NCBI GenBank assembly: GCA_963843465.1
Contig: CAWJKP010000007.1
Location: 310,001-374,000 of the forward strand
Length of the DNA: 64,000 nucleotides
Source: CAWJKP01 sp963843465
GTDB taxonomy: Bacteria > Planctomycetota > Planctomycetia > Pirellulales > Thermoguttaceae
Direction of reading: 5' to 3'
The notes beneath the pieces were generated by a model. That model was not told where the DNA came from. It saw only the letters and a list, made by a program, of their open reading frames with translations, and did no database searches. This document shows, piece by piece, positions 19,677 to 28,704 of this stretch; positions within the stretch are counted from its first letter, which is position 1; every line of letters starts with the position of its first letter. Both the position numbers and the translations under genes were made by a program.

Positions 19677-20119
19677 CTACCGGGGCAGGATCACATCCGC
19701 CAGCATATATCTTCGCAGCGACCGGACCACCGCCACGAAATGCTCGATGTCCACCGGCTTGGTGAGATAGCTTTCCACGTGAAGGTTCTGCTGGCGGAGG
19801 ATTTCCTCGTGGACAGTCGAGGTGGTCAGCACGACTACGGGGATCCGCTCCAGCGACGGGTCGGCTTTGACCTCCTCCAGGACCTCGCGCCCGCTCCGCT
19901 TGGGCAGATGGAGATCCAAGAGGATCAGGTCGGGCGCGGCGCCCGGGCATACATCCGCCGGTGGTGGAGGAACTCCAGGGCCTCGTCGCCGTCGCGCACC
20001 AGGCTCACCCGGCAGCGGACGTGCCCCTGCTTCAGCGCGTCGATCGTAATGCCCGCGTCCTCCAGGTCGTCTTCGACCAGCAGGATCTCCATCGGGCGCC
20101 CCACGGTGCGATAGTCCAT
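19677..20119 (-). CDS. Single-domain response regulator (frame change at about 19935)
   Basis: A CheY-like receiver: MEILLVEDDLEDAG at the start, the phosphoacceptor aspartate in LLDLHLPKRSG, VVVLTTST with the conserved Thr, and the lysine in SYLTKPVDIEHF. It has no output domain. Halves 19925-20119 and 19677-about 19935 lie in different frames; one added base in the CGCGCCCG run makes one protein of about 147 residues reading RAPRPDLILLDL. Start at 20119 (MDYRTVG) or 20092 (MEILL). No histidine kinase is adjacent. It begins seven bases after the beta-helix gene stop. Confidence 0.82.
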
Positions 20120-20126
20120 GGCGCGG

Positions 20127-21066
20127 TTACTCCCCCACCTTGCCGCTGTCGATGCCGCCGACGATCTGCTTGCCGTCCACGTAGACCTTGCCGCCCCGGT
20201 CCACCAGGCCGGGCGCCGTGTTGGAGAGCAGCCGGCAGTTCTCCAAATGGATCTCCGACCAGGGCAGGGCCAGCACCTGGGCCAGGCCGTTGTCGCCGGC
20301 GCTGACGGAATCCAGATCCACCAAGGAAGCCCCGCCCACGGTGATCCCGCTGCGGCCGTTGCCGCGGCAGATGACCCGGCTGACGGCCACGTCGTGGGCC
20401 GCGTTGGCGGCGTTGATGCCGTCCAGCCGGAAGCCCTGGATCGACAGGTCGCTGACGGCCACCTTGGTAACGGCCAACAGCGTGATGGCCGTATCCAGGG
20501 CCGAGTAGCTCAGGCGGTAGTCTTCCGGCAGCTTGGTCGGCTCGACGCAGAAATAGAGGTAGCCGCCCAACGGGCACCATTGGCGCGGCTCCAGTTTCGG
20601 CGGCGAGCCCGCCAGCGGATCCACCGATCACGCGCGGTGCGGGCCGATCGTCGAGGAACAACTGCTGGTACTGGCTCCGCGGCGGACGGAAGCGGAAGAC
20701 GGCCCCGCGGTAGTTCTCCCAAGCCCGGGGCGGGACGGGCGCCGACCCGTCCAGCGTGGCGCCGTTGCCGGCCAGCGTGAAGCGGCCCAGCGACGTGCCG
20801 CTGTTGTGGCTGCCCTCCAGCGTGACGCTCTCGTGGTAGGGCCGGCCGCTGTTGTCCAGGACCACGCGGTCGCCCGAGCCGGCCACGCGGACCGCCTTGC
20901 CGATCGTCCCCACCGGTCCGCCGCCGTTGGCCGTGGCTTGCGGGCTGGCGCCGGTGAACTTGTCGTCGCCGGCCGTATTGCTGACGAAGATGTCCCTCGC
21001 GCGGGCCGGCGCCTGGGCCCAGGCCAGGCCGTAGACGAGCAACAGAACCAGGACCACGGATCGCAT
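20127..21066 (-). CDS. Secreted parallel beta-helix repeat protein (frame change at about 20627)
   Basis: Signal peptide MRSVVLVLLLVYGLAWA, then DIFVSNTAGDD, the usual opening of secreted right-handed beta-helix proteins. Short helix-coil repeats follow (ITLLAVTKVAVSDLSIQGF, HDVAVSRVICRGNGRSGITV, IHLENCRLLSNTAPGL). The N-terminal frame ends its conserved part at DDRPAPRV and the second begins DPLAGSPPK one base out of register, at about 20622-20630. The family includes polysaccharide lyases and adhesins; no catalytic set is evident, so a specific activity is not assigned. Confidence 0.75.
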
Positions 21067-21578
21067 CGACCTCGACTCCGCGAAGCGGCCACACAAAGCC
21101 CCTTAGTCTAGCATAACCGGTCCAGGGGAAATGGTAAGAAGGAAAATCCTATGCGGCAAGATTTTACGACAAGGGCTCGTGGCCAGCAGCGGCGTCGAGT
21201 CGGCCCGGCTGCGACGGGGCGAGCAGCGGCGTCGAAGCGGCCGGGCTGCGACGGGCCGAGCAGCGGCGTCGAGGCGGCCCGGCTGCGACGGGCCGAAGGC
21301 CCAGCCGTTCGCCCAGCCCTGGGCAACGCCCAGGGAAGCGTTGGCCCGAGCAATTCGCATTTCGGCCCAACGGGCCAACGCTTCACCGCGGTTGCAGGAG
21401 AAACCGTTGGCCCGTTGGGCCGCGGAGAAACAACCCTTGCGCGAACCGTTCCCCTGGGCGTTGCCCAGGGCTGGAAGAACCAGGCCCCTTTGGGGCGAAC
21501 GATTCCACGACGGTCCGACTCCGAAGATGGGTCGTTGTCCCCATTTACCCCTACGGTGGGATCGGCTAAATTACGGAT
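21067..21578. other. Repeat-rich gap with 37-bp tandem units and a long inverted repeat
   Basis: Three direct 37-base units start at 21184, 21221 and 21258. A perfect 23-base inverted repeat has arms at 21313-21335 and 21452-21474 (CCAGCCCTGGGCAACGCCCA and its complement). Between the arms lies a second weaker pairing built on CGTTGGCCCG. No gene is supported here despite several open frames. Confidence 0.7.
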
Positions 21579-22318
21579 ATGAACGAGCCTCGCGCACCCC
21601 GCCTCCGCTGGTTCCAGTACAGCCTGCGGACGCTTTTCATTGCCGTGTTCCTGGTGAGCATCGGCATGAGTTGGGTTGCCGTCAGGATCGAGAGGGCTCG
21701 ACGGGAACGGGAAGCGGCGGCGGCGCTAATGAAGTTGGGCGGGTATGTCCTATACGATTATCAGCAAGACCAATCCGGCAACTCGTTGCCAGTTGCAGAT
21801 CCGCCTGGACCGGGGTGGCTCCGAAACATCTTGGGAGAAAATTTCTTCGCAACGGTCGTCTGCGTGTATCTTGATAGTTCGGCGCAGCGGGATTCCGACT
21901 GGCGCCTCTGAAGGAGCTGACGCAGCTTCAGCGGTTGGAACTGAGCGGCGCGGACGTCACCGATGCGGGTTTGGAACATCTAAAGGGGCTGACCCAACTC
22001 CAGCGCTTGGTCCTCACCGGCACGCGGGTCAGCGATGCCGGCTTGGAACATCTCAGGAGACTGACGCAACTCCAGTTATTGAACCTCGCCCACACGCAGG
22101 TCACTGATGCCGGCTTGGAGCATCTTAAGGGGTTAGCGCAACTCAAGGAACTCAACCTCAGTTACACGCATGTCACGGACGCCGGCTTGGAGCACCTGAA
22201 GGGGCTAACGCAGCTCCGCGCGTTGAAGCTCCGCGAGACGAACGTCACTGACGAAGGCGTTAAGGCGATCCAGAAGGCGTTGCCGACCTGCTCGATCCAA
22301 AACCACTATTTTTTTTGA
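21579..22318 (+). CDS. Leucine-rich-repeat protein with N-terminal membrane helix (frame change at about 21898)
   Basis: The N-terminal part (WFQYSLRTLFIAVFLVSIGMSW) is the membrane anchor typical of a large planctomycete LRR family, with an ARREREAAAALMKLGGYV segment. The C-terminal part holds about five LRRs of the DAGLEHLKGLTQLQ type. One missing G in ATTCCGACTGG at about 21897 separates them; restoring it reads DSGLAPLKELTQL, a normal LRR. Corrected length about 247 residues. Family function unknown; probably protein-protein contacts at the membrane. Confidence 0.85.
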
Positions 22319-22430
22319 CGTCCCGGTCGCTGCTGCGGAGGAAATCAAACCCGATTCGGCCGTCTGGACTGGATTCGGTCGCTCTAATCTTCGCTGCATT
22401 CTTCCTTGAGCCTCCGCAGCCCGTGAACCG

Positions 22431-23216
22431 CTACGGCGCCGGCAGCCGGAAAAGCCGCTGGGCGTTGGCGGTGGTCGTTCGATCCAGTTCGTCCAGGGTC
22501 TTGCCGCGAAGCTCGGCCAGACGGCGGGCGCTGAGCAGGATCTGGGCCGGTTCGTTGCGCTTCTGCTTGCCCCGCAGGGGATGCGGCACCAGGTAGGGGC
22601 TGTCGGTCTCGACCAGGATGCGGTCGTCGGGAATCGTGGCGACGGCGGCCCGCAGCGGCGCGAACTTCTTGTTCGTATAGGTCACCGCCCCGGCGAAACT
22701 CACGTCCAGGCCCAGGTCGAGGCACTCCCGAGCGAAGGCCGCGTCGCCGCTGAAGGAGTGCAGCACGCCCCGCAGCGGGCCGCGGGAGGCCGCCGCACGG
22801 AGCATCGGCAGCAGATCGGCCTCGGCCTGACGGCAGTGAATGATGACCGGCAGATCGCGCTGCTGGGCCAAGCGGAGATGGCGATCGAAGTAGTCTTGCT
22901 GGAGATCGAAGGGAGTATAGTCCCAGTAGCGATCCAGCCCGGTCTCGCCGATGGCGACCACCCGGGGCCGCCCGGCCAGGGCGACGACCCGGTCCCAATC
23001 GCCGGCGTCGGCCGCCGCCGCGTAGTTGGGCTGGATGCCGACGGCGGCGTAGAGGCGCCCGTAGCGGCCGGCAAGCTCCACCACCGCCTGGCTCGAAGCG
23101 GCCGAGATCGCCGGGCAGACGACGGCCGTCACGCCCGCCGCCTCCGCCCGGGCGATTACCTCCTCGCGATCGGCGGCGAACTCCGCGGCGTCGAGATGGG
23201 CGTGGGTGTCGATCAT
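22431..23216 (-). CDS. tatD: TatD-family metal-dependent DNase
   Basis: 261 residues of the amidohydrolase-fold TatD family. Metal ligands appear in order: HAHLD at residues 4-8, GETGLDRYWD, IHCRQAEADL, LHSFSGD and ETDSPYL. Full-length for the family. TatD-type enzymes are 3'-5' DNases with possible roles in DNA repair or fragmentation. The gene stands alone, converging on the LRR gene and divergent from the small gene at 23319. Confidence 0.94.
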   Translation of the reverse strand: MIDTHAHLDAAEFAADREEVIARAEAAGVTAVVCPAISAASSQAVVELAGRYGRLYAAVGIQPNYAAAADAGDWDRVVALAGRPRVVAIGETGLDRYWDYTPFDLQQDYFDRHLRLAQQRDLPVIIHCRQAEADLLPMLRAAASRGPLRGVLHSFSGDAAFARECLDLGLDVSFAGAVTYTNKKFAPLRAAVATIPDDRILVETDSPYLVPHPLRGKQKRNEPAQILLSARRLAELRGKTLDELDRTTTANAQRLFRLPAP

Positions 23217-23318
23217 CGCGGCGTTTCCCTTCTTGTGGCGGGTATCATAGCAAGCGGTAATCTGCTATGATTATCCAGGAAAGCAGGGGAAGTGGCTAAC
23301 TGAAAGCGCTTAGATAAG

Positions 23319-23726
23319 ATGGCCGCGGACAGCGGAGGCGGATCCGGCGGCGGCCACGCCGAACAGGAGCCCCACGAAAGCGAGCCGAAACCCTTCACCC
23401 ACGAAGAGGCCGCCGAGCACTTCCACAAGAAAAGCGGCGAGTCTCAGCAGGATTTCTACTGCCGGCTCGGGGGCTTGGTTAAAGCCAGAACCGACGCCGC
23501 CGGCGCAAATTTGCAGAAACCCTCTCGTTCCAAAGGCGGTAAGAGCGTATACTTGCACGGGCAAGGAAAGGACCAGCACCTGACGGTCCGGATCGCCGAT
23601 CATGCGAAAGGCGGCCGCAAGCCGCGCAGGCCGGCAGGCGAAGTCAACATCCTCATCAAAGGAAGCACGGTCGGCATACAGACGGTGAACGAAGCCCTAT
23701 CGCAGATTGCGGCCAGGCGAAAATGA
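23319..23726 (+). CDS. Hypothetical protein, first of a translationally coupled pair
   Basis: 135 residues: Gly/His-rich start, an acidic helix (FTHEEAAEHFHKKSGESQQ), then a basic region (KARTDAAGANLQKPSRSK, KGGRKPRRPAG) and a beta-like end (VNILIKGSTVGIQTV). I recognise no family. Its TGA overlaps the ATG of the next gene (ATGA at 23723-23726), so the two are cotranslated. Size and layout recall toxin-antitoxin or small mobile modules, but nothing in the sequence proves it. Confidence 0.6.
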   Translation: MAADSGGGSGGGHAEQEPHESEPKPFTHEEAAEHFHKKSGESQQDFYCRLGGLVKARTDAAGANLQKPSRSKGGKSVYLHGQGKDQHLTVRIADHAKGGRKPRRPAGEVNILIKGSTVGIQTVNEALSQIAARRK

Positions 23727-24013
23727 GCGGACCACGCTGGAAAATCGACGACACGACTCATCCGGGCCGGGTCTTCTGCCAGCATTTGCACTATCCGCGG
23801 CTCATCGGCGAGCTCTTGCCCGCGGACGAAGCTCCCGTCAACGCGGATCGGTTGCCGGCGACTCGGAACCGCTGGCTCGCCAACATTCAATGGCTGGAAA
23901 ACATGGACGACGGCGTCTGCTACGAGGCCCGGGACATGTACGACAGCCTGGCGGCCGCCCTCAAAGCCCACGAAAAGGCCAGGCGGCAACCGCCCGCCCC
24001 GACCCGCTCCTAA
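23723..24013 (+). CDS. Hypothetical protein, second of the coupled pair
   Basis: 96 residues, SGPRWKIDDTTHPGRVF, LIGELLPADEAPVN, RWLANIQWLENMDDGV, DSLAAALKAHEKARRQ. No signal peptide or membrane segment. Unknown family. Starts inside the stop codon of the preceding gene. Confidence 0.6.
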   Translation: MSGPRWKIDDTTHPGRVFCQHLHYPRLIGELLPADEAPVNADRLPATRNRWLANIQWLENMDDGVCYEARDMYDSLAAALKAHEKARRQPPAPTRS

Positions 24014-24097
24014 GTGGTGTCTAACCCCGTTGTGGAGCAGGAGTTTTGGGTCTGGTTTGCCTGAGGCTCCCAGAGTGCCATCGGGCTGGAGACACTG

Positions 24098-24358
24098 GTG
24101 GGATCAAACGTAAGCAATGAAATTGCCAAGAGGGTAACCGACTGCGTTCGAGGGCACGCACCACTAAAAGAGCTTCGGGATTACCTCGCCCCTATCGTGT
24201 GGGACATCGAATCCTTGAATGATCCTGACGCCGAATCGTTAGCTTACGGCGTTGAACTGGTCTTGGCTGAGCATGACCAAGGGCATCTTAGCCCAAGCGA
24301 GTTGAACCAGAAGTTGCTATCTCTTCTCCCAAGCCGCTTGCCATCGACGCTAAGCTAA
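24098..24358 (+). CDS. Small hypothetical protein
   Basis: 86 residues from a GTG: NEIAKRVTDCVRGHAPLKEL, YLAPIVWDIESLND, AYGVELVLAEHDQGHLSPSE, then a helical end. Composition (Leu/Glu-rich, lower GC than neighbours) fits a real soluble protein. I recognise no family. Confidence 0.5.
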   Translation: MGSNVSNEIAKRVTDCVRGHAPLKELRDYLAPIVWDIESLNDPDAESLAYGVELVLAEHDQGHLSPSELNQKLLSLLPSRLPSTLS

Positions 24359-24375
24359 CGACTCGTATCGCAACG

Positions 24376-24823
24376 TTAATCCCCTGCTAACGGCGAGGAC
24401 GCCGGAACGTGCGCTAAGCCGTCGAGCATCTCCCGGTGCGTGCAGGCGTTGGCCAGGATCTCGGCGGCCAGGGCATGGGCCTCGGGATCGCCTTCCAACT
24501 CCACGAGGCGGCGCTGGAGGGCCGGAATCTCCTCCTGCTGCGCGGCGCAGGCAGTCGAGAATGTAGTCCAGAGATACGTCGTTCAGCCCGGTGAAGGCCG
24601 CGGGGAACTGGCCCGCGTCGGCCATGCCGCCCCGTTGGTCGATGGCCGCCGCAAGCCGCTTGGCAAACCGCTTGCGATCCGCGGCGATGGTTTGCAGGAC
24701 GGCGAGCCCCGGAGCGTCGCCGCCGCGGGCCCAGAACTGCGTCCCTTGCAGGTAGACCGGCAGCGAGCGGAACAACAGCCGCAGAAGCTGATTGAGCACG
24801 TCGATCGGATCGGGTCGGTTCAT
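24376..24823 (-). CDS. Small hypothetical protein at the end of the nuo cluster (frame change at about 24545)
   Basis: MNRPDPIDVLNQLLRLLFRS, then a helical protein ending REMLDGLAHVPASSPLAGD. The first part stops being protein-like at DCLRRA; moving one base (at about 24540-24548) reads QQEEIPALQRRLVELEGD and continues to a TAA at 24376. Corrected length about 149 residues. It begins three bases after the nuoN stop and is probably the last gene of the operon. No family recognised. Confidence 0.6.
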
Positions 24824-24826
24824 AAA

Positions 24827-26623
24827 CTACAACAACATCCAGTGGGCTGCCGCCCAGGCCCAGTGGTACAGTCCGCCCCACCAGATGCCCAGGATCAAAA
24901 GCGGACTGGTAATGATCAACGAGTACAACCCCGTGGGCGACCAGAGCGGGATCTGCGGCGCCGGCCGCTCGTGCGGCTCGGGCTCCAAGACCATCACCTT
25001 CACGATCCGCAGGTAGTAGAACAGGCTGACCACCGTGTTCAGCGCCCCGATCACCAGCAGCGTCAGCAGCGTCGGCAGCTCGGCGTGGAAGAGCGAGGCG
25101 AAAATGGTAAACTTGGCGGCAAAACCGGCCAACGGCGGCAGGCCCACCAGGCTAAACAGCACGATCGCGAACAAGACCGCCAGGCCCGGCGAACGGCGGA
25201 CCAGGCCCGCATAGTCGGCGATCTCTTCGCTGCCGATCGCATTGCGGAGGAAGGCCGCAAAGGCGAAGGCCCCGAGGTTCATGAACAGGTAGACGCCCGC
25301 ATAAAAAGCCATCGCCGCGACGGCCGCTCGGGCGGCGGCCGGATCGCTCTCGGCCAACGTCACCGCGGCGGCCACGGGCATCATCATGTAGCCGGCATGG
25401 GCGATCGTCGAGTAGGCCAAGAGACGTTTGATGTTCGTCTGCCCATAGGCCGCCAGGTTGCCGAAGGTGCAGGTCACCGCGGCCAGCAGGGCCACCAGCC
25501 CGGCGATGAACTTGCGGGCCGGGCCAAGGGCCGACAGGGCGGACTGAGAGGGATGAGGGGCGAGGGATGAGGGATGAGGGATAAGGGATGAGGTGACCGG
25601 GGTCAAGACGGCAGGCTGAGGCGCCGCGTCCCAATAAGTTGATTGATTTGCCCCTTGTGGTGCAGGCGTCTCGCCTGCATTTCCGGGCAGGCGGGACGCC
25701 TGCACCACAATGTTAGCCCCGGCGGCCACACCGGTGTTTTTCGCGTTGAGGGAAAGCAACGGATCGACGTATCCCAGTCCCAGCGCCAGCCGCACCAGCA
25801 AGGCCAGGGCGGCCGCCTTGGAGGCGATCGACAAGAAGGCGGCAACCTCGGCCGTGGCGCCTTCAAAGACGTTGGGGGCCCAGAAGTGGAAGGGCACGGC
25901 GGAGAGCTTGAAGGCCACCCCGACCATCACCATCAGCCCGCCCAGGGCCAGCACCATCAGCCGCTGCGGGCCGGCGTCGCCGCCAAGGACGTTGGCCAAC
26001 TGCACGGCCATCGTCGGCAGATGGGCCGAGCCGAGCACGCCCACCAGCAGGCTGATGCCGTAGAGCATGACCCCGGCGGTCCCCGCGCCGAAGACGGCGA
26101 ACTTCAACGCCGCCTCGCTGCTGGTCCGCCGGTTCCGCAGGATTCCCGCCAAGGCGTAGGAGGGCACGCTGGCCATCTCGATGCCCAGGAAAACGATCAG
26201 CATGTGCTGCGCGGAGACCATCAAGCACATGCCCAGCGTGGCCCCGAGGATCAGCACGTAGAACTCGGTGGCATCGTCCCGATCGGGGACGCCCGTGGTC
26301 CGCGTGAAGGTGGCCAGCAACAGCACGAAGAACAGCAACAGCGCCCGCATGTAGACCGAAAAGGTGTCGAAGACCAGCATCCCGGTGAAGATCGGCGTCG
26401 CCGGATGACCTTGCAGGTAGTGCCAGGGGGCCGTGAAGGCCAGCGCCAGGGCCGAGCCGAGGACCATCACGTAAAAGGCGTCGATCTTCCGCCCCCTGTC
26501 GAGCATCCGCACCAGCAGCAAGGCCACGATCGTCGCCACCAGGGCCAGCTCCGGCCGGAAAGCGGCCAGCGAGGGGCCCAGCGTGTCGTGGATCAGGTCT
26601 TGGGTCAGTTGGTAGAAGCTCAC
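24827..26623 (-). CDS. nuoN: NADH-quinone oxidoreductase subunit N
   Basis: A membrane antiporter-like subunit of complex I, about 598 residues with some 14 hydrophobic helices. Recognisable segments: LGIEMASVPSYALAG, FKLSAVPFHFWAPNVFEGA, NIKRLLAYSTIAHAGYM. I chose the GTG at 26623: its GTGA overlaps the nuoM stop, and the upstream frame is only repeat sequence. About 75 residues between LSLNAKNTG and ARKFIAGLVALLAAVTCTFG are not NuoN-like; they come from three repeat families (D 25713-25729, C 25655-25710, I-prime 25545-25595). Confidence 0.93.
   Translation of the reverse strand: MSFYQLTQDLIHDTLGPSLAAFRPELALVATIVALLLVRMLDRGRKIDAFYVMVLGSALALAFTAPWHYLQGHPATPIFTGMLVFDTFSVYMRALLLFFVLLLATFTRTTGVPDRDDATEFYVLILGATLGMCLMVSAQHMLIVFLGIEMASVPSYALAGILRNRRTSSEAALKFAVFGAGTAGVMLYGISLLVGVLGSAHLPTMAVQLANVLGGDAGPQRLMVLALGGLMVMVGVAFKLSAVPFHFWAPNVFEGATAEVAAFLSIASKAAALALLVRLALGLGYVDPLLSLNAKNTGVAAGANIVVQASRLPGNAGETPAPQGANQSTYWDAAPQPAVLTPVTSSLIPHPSSLAPHPSQSALSALGPARKFIAGLVALLAAVTCTFGNLAAYGQTNIKRLLAYSTIAHAGYMMMPVAAAVTLAESDPAAARAAVAAMAFYAGVYLFMNLGAFAFAAFLRNAIGSEEIADYAGLVRRSPGLAVLFAIVLFSLVGLPPLAGFAAKFTIFASLFHAELPTLLTLLVIGALNTVVSLFYYLRIVKVMVLEPEPHERPAPQIPLWSPTGLYSLIITSPLLILGIWWGGLYHWAWAAAHWMLL
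25545..25735. repeat. Compound repeat insertion inside nuoN (families I-prime, C and D)
   Basis: Family C palindrome arms at 25655-25678 and 25687-25710; the right arm is identical over 24 bases to 48790-48813 in rseP. Family I-prime (GGGATGAGGGATAAGGGATG) at 25560-25590. A family D arm at 25713-25729. Confidence 0.85.
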
Positions 26624-28515
26624 GGCTTGAAAACAAGATTTTGGATTTTGGATTTTGGATTTTGGATTGCGGACGCCGCTTGGGCACCGCCCGGCGCCGC
26701 GGCCGGCGCTATACTGCACGCGGTCGGAAATGCGCCGCTGGTAGTCCCGCCTTCAGGCGGCCTTGTGGCGGACTTCCGGCTAAAGCCGGTACTACGAACC
26801 AGACGCGGGTTCTCCTTGACGGTTTCGGTCCAGGCGGCCAGCTCGGCCACGGTCTTGTCCACGCTCGGCGACATGTAGTGGAAGATCGCCTGCGGATAGA
26901 CGCCGAAGAGGATGGCCAGCGCCAACAGCGGCGCGGCGATGGCCACTTCCCGGCGGGTGGCCGGCTTGAGGGCCTCAGGGTGCGGGCCGCGATACTCGGC
27001 GCCAAGATACACCCGCTGGATCGTCCAGAGGATGTAGCCGGCGGTGAGGATCACCACGGAGGCGGCCACCACGGCCGCCGCCATGCTGTAGTTCCAGACC
27101 GAGAGCACGACGAAGACCTCGCCGATGAAGCCGCACAGGCCCGGCAGCCCCAAGGCGGCGAAGAAGATGCCCATCGCCAGCCCGCTGTAGACGGGCATCT
27201 TGGCGAACAGTCCGCCGAACTGGTCCAGGTTGCGGTGGTGGACGCGGTCATAGACCACGCCCACCAGGAAGAACATGCCGGCGGAGCTCAGCCCGTGGGC
27301 CAACATCTGGAACATGGCCCCGTTCATGCCCATCTTCCAGTAGTCGGCGTTGAATCCGGTCCCGGCCGCCGCGGACCAAGCGCCCAGGCCCAGCACCACG
27401 TAGCCCATGTGGCTCACGGAGCTGTAGGCCACCAGCCGCTTGAAGTCCTTCTGGGCCATGGCGGCGAAGGCCCCGTAGACCATGCTCACCAGGCCCAGGC
27501 CGCAGACCAGCCAGGCCAGGTCGTAGCCGCCGTCCGGGCAGACGGGATAACAGATGCGGATGATCCCGTAGCCGCCCATCTTCAGCAACACCCCGGCCAG
27601 GATCATCGAGATCGGCGTCGGCGCCTCGACGTGCGCGTCGGGCAGCCAGGTGTGGATCGGCACCGCGGGAACCTTGACCAGAAAGCCGATCAACAGCAGC
27701 AGGAAGGCCCACCACTGGATCGATCGGCCGGCCAGGAGCAGCTTGTCGAAGGGCGAGTGGGCCGCCTGGCCGATCTGGGCCAGGGCCACGAGATTGAAGG
27801 TGTGGACCGGCTCGGCGCCCGGGTTGGACTTAGCCTTAATCGCCGCGTCATACTCGTCGGGGTTGAGTACGTGCTGGGTCACGGAGAGCGAGTGGAGTTG
27901 GCCGTTGCCGAGGACCTTCAGGTCGCTGCTGAAGTAGAGCATCAACAGGGCGACCAGCATCAGCACGCTGCCCACCAGCGTGAAGAGGAAGAACTTGATC
28001 GCCGCATACTCCTTCTTCGGCCCGCCCCAGACGCCGATGAGGAAATACATCGGCAGCAGCATCACTTCCCAGAAGACGTAGAAGAGAAAGAAGTCCAGCG
28101 CCATGAAGACGCCCAACATGCCCGTCTCCAGGAGCAGGAAGAGCACGCAATAGCCCTTTACCTGCCGCTGGATCGGCCAACTGGCCCACATCGCCAACAT
28201 GCTCAGGAAGGAAGTCAAGAGCACCAGCGGGAAGCTGATGCCGTCGATCCCCAGGGCGTAATAGATATTGAACGAGGGGATCCACGGGAGGCTGAAGGCC
28301 TGCTGCATCGCGGCCGTGTTGGCCTTGAACCAGGCGGGACCGTCCCCCAAGGGGACGGCGATCAGGACCGTCAACAGGAAGTCGGCCACCGTCACCGCCA
28401 GGGCAAACCGCTTCAAGAGCTCGTCGCGCTCCTTGGGCATGAACAAGAGCACAAAAGCCCCCGCCGTCGGCAGGAAGATCACCAGGCTCAGCAGGATCAC
28501 CGCGTTTTGTGGCAT
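26620..28515 (-). CDS. nuoM: NADH-quinone oxidoreductase subunit M
   Basis: Complex I antiporter-like subunit, 631 residues. Family segments: FYVFWEVMLLPMYFLIGVWGG with the conserved Glu, PAVPIHTWLPDAHVEAPTP, LKMGGYGIIRI, FKRLVAYSSVSHMGYVVLG. About 14 helices. The last 60 or so residues after TETVKENPRLV are not NuoM-like: they are read from repeats (26640-26810; PPEGGTTSG, AAAPGGA, IQNPKSKIQN). The stop overlaps the nuoN GTG, so the repeat tail is part of the translated operon. Confidence 0.94.
   Translation of the reverse strand: MPQNAVILLSLVIFLPTAGAFVLLFMPKERDELLKRFALAVTVADFLLTVLIAVPLGDGPAWFKANTAAMQQAFSLPWIPSFNIYYALGIDGISFPLVLLTSFLSMLAMWASWPIQRQVKGYCVLFLLLETGMLGVFMALDFFLFYVFWEVMLLPMYFLIGVWGGPKKEYAAIKFFLFTLVGSVLMLVALLMLYFSSDLKVLGNGQLHSLSVTQHVLNPDEYDAAIKAKSNPGAEPVHTFNLVALAQIGQAAHSPFDKLLLAGRSIQWWAFLLLLIGFLVKVPAVPIHTWLPDAHVEAPTPISMILAGVLLKMGGYGIIRICYPVCPDGGYDLAWLVCGLGLVSMVYGAFAAMAQKDFKRLVAYSSVSHMGYVVLGLGAWSAAAGTGFNADYWKMGMNGAMFQMLAHGLSSAGMFFLVGVVYDRVHHRNLDQFGGLFAKMPVYSGLAMGIFFAALGLPGLCGFIGEVFVVLSVWNYSMAAAVVAASVVILTAGYILWTIQRVYLGAEYRGPHPEALKPATRREVAIAAPLLALAILFGVYPQAIFHYMSPSVDKTVAELAAWTETVKENPRLVRSTGFSRKSATRPPEGGTTSGAFPTACSIAPAAAPGGAQAASAIQNPKSKIQNLVFKP
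26637..26810. repeat. Compound repeats forming the nuoM 3' end
   Basis: Contains the TTTTGGATTTTGGATTTTGG run at 26638-26670, a CCCGGCGCCGCGGCC piece at 26690, and the palindrome GTAGTCCCGCCTTCAGGCGG / CCGGCTAAAGCCGGTACTAC at 26741-26795. Confidence 0.75.
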
Positions 28516-28550
28516 GGCTTGTTTCGCTGGAAAAGACTCAATCCACGATT

Positions 28551-28704
28551 TGTAGGGCGGGCTAACCCGGATTATTCATGGTCGTAGTAGCCCGAAGCGT
28601 AAGCGAGGGATGCACAATCAATCACCCTCGCTTACGCTTCGGGCTTGGATATGCGATGTGCGCCCAAGCGGCCACGAATAATCCCGGCTGAAGCCCACCC
28701 TACA
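28551..28704. repeat. Nested palindromes between nuoL and nuoM
   Basis: The outer element has arms TGTAGGGCGGGCTAACCCGG (28551-28570) plus ATTATTC, and CGAATAATCCCGGCTGAAGC plus CCACCCTACA (28675-28704). Within it lies a perfect 21-base family G palindrome, arms 28589-28609 and 28625-28645. One repeat appears inserted in another. Confidence 0.85.

Noticed and set aside
21184..21294. Possible CRISPR array (37-base direct units)
   Set aside because: Units are contiguous with no unique spacers, and no cas genes are in the window.
23310..23603. Minus-strand frame of 97 codons opposite the 23319 gene
   Set aside because: The plus-strand frame is longer, coupled to the next gene, and more protein-like.
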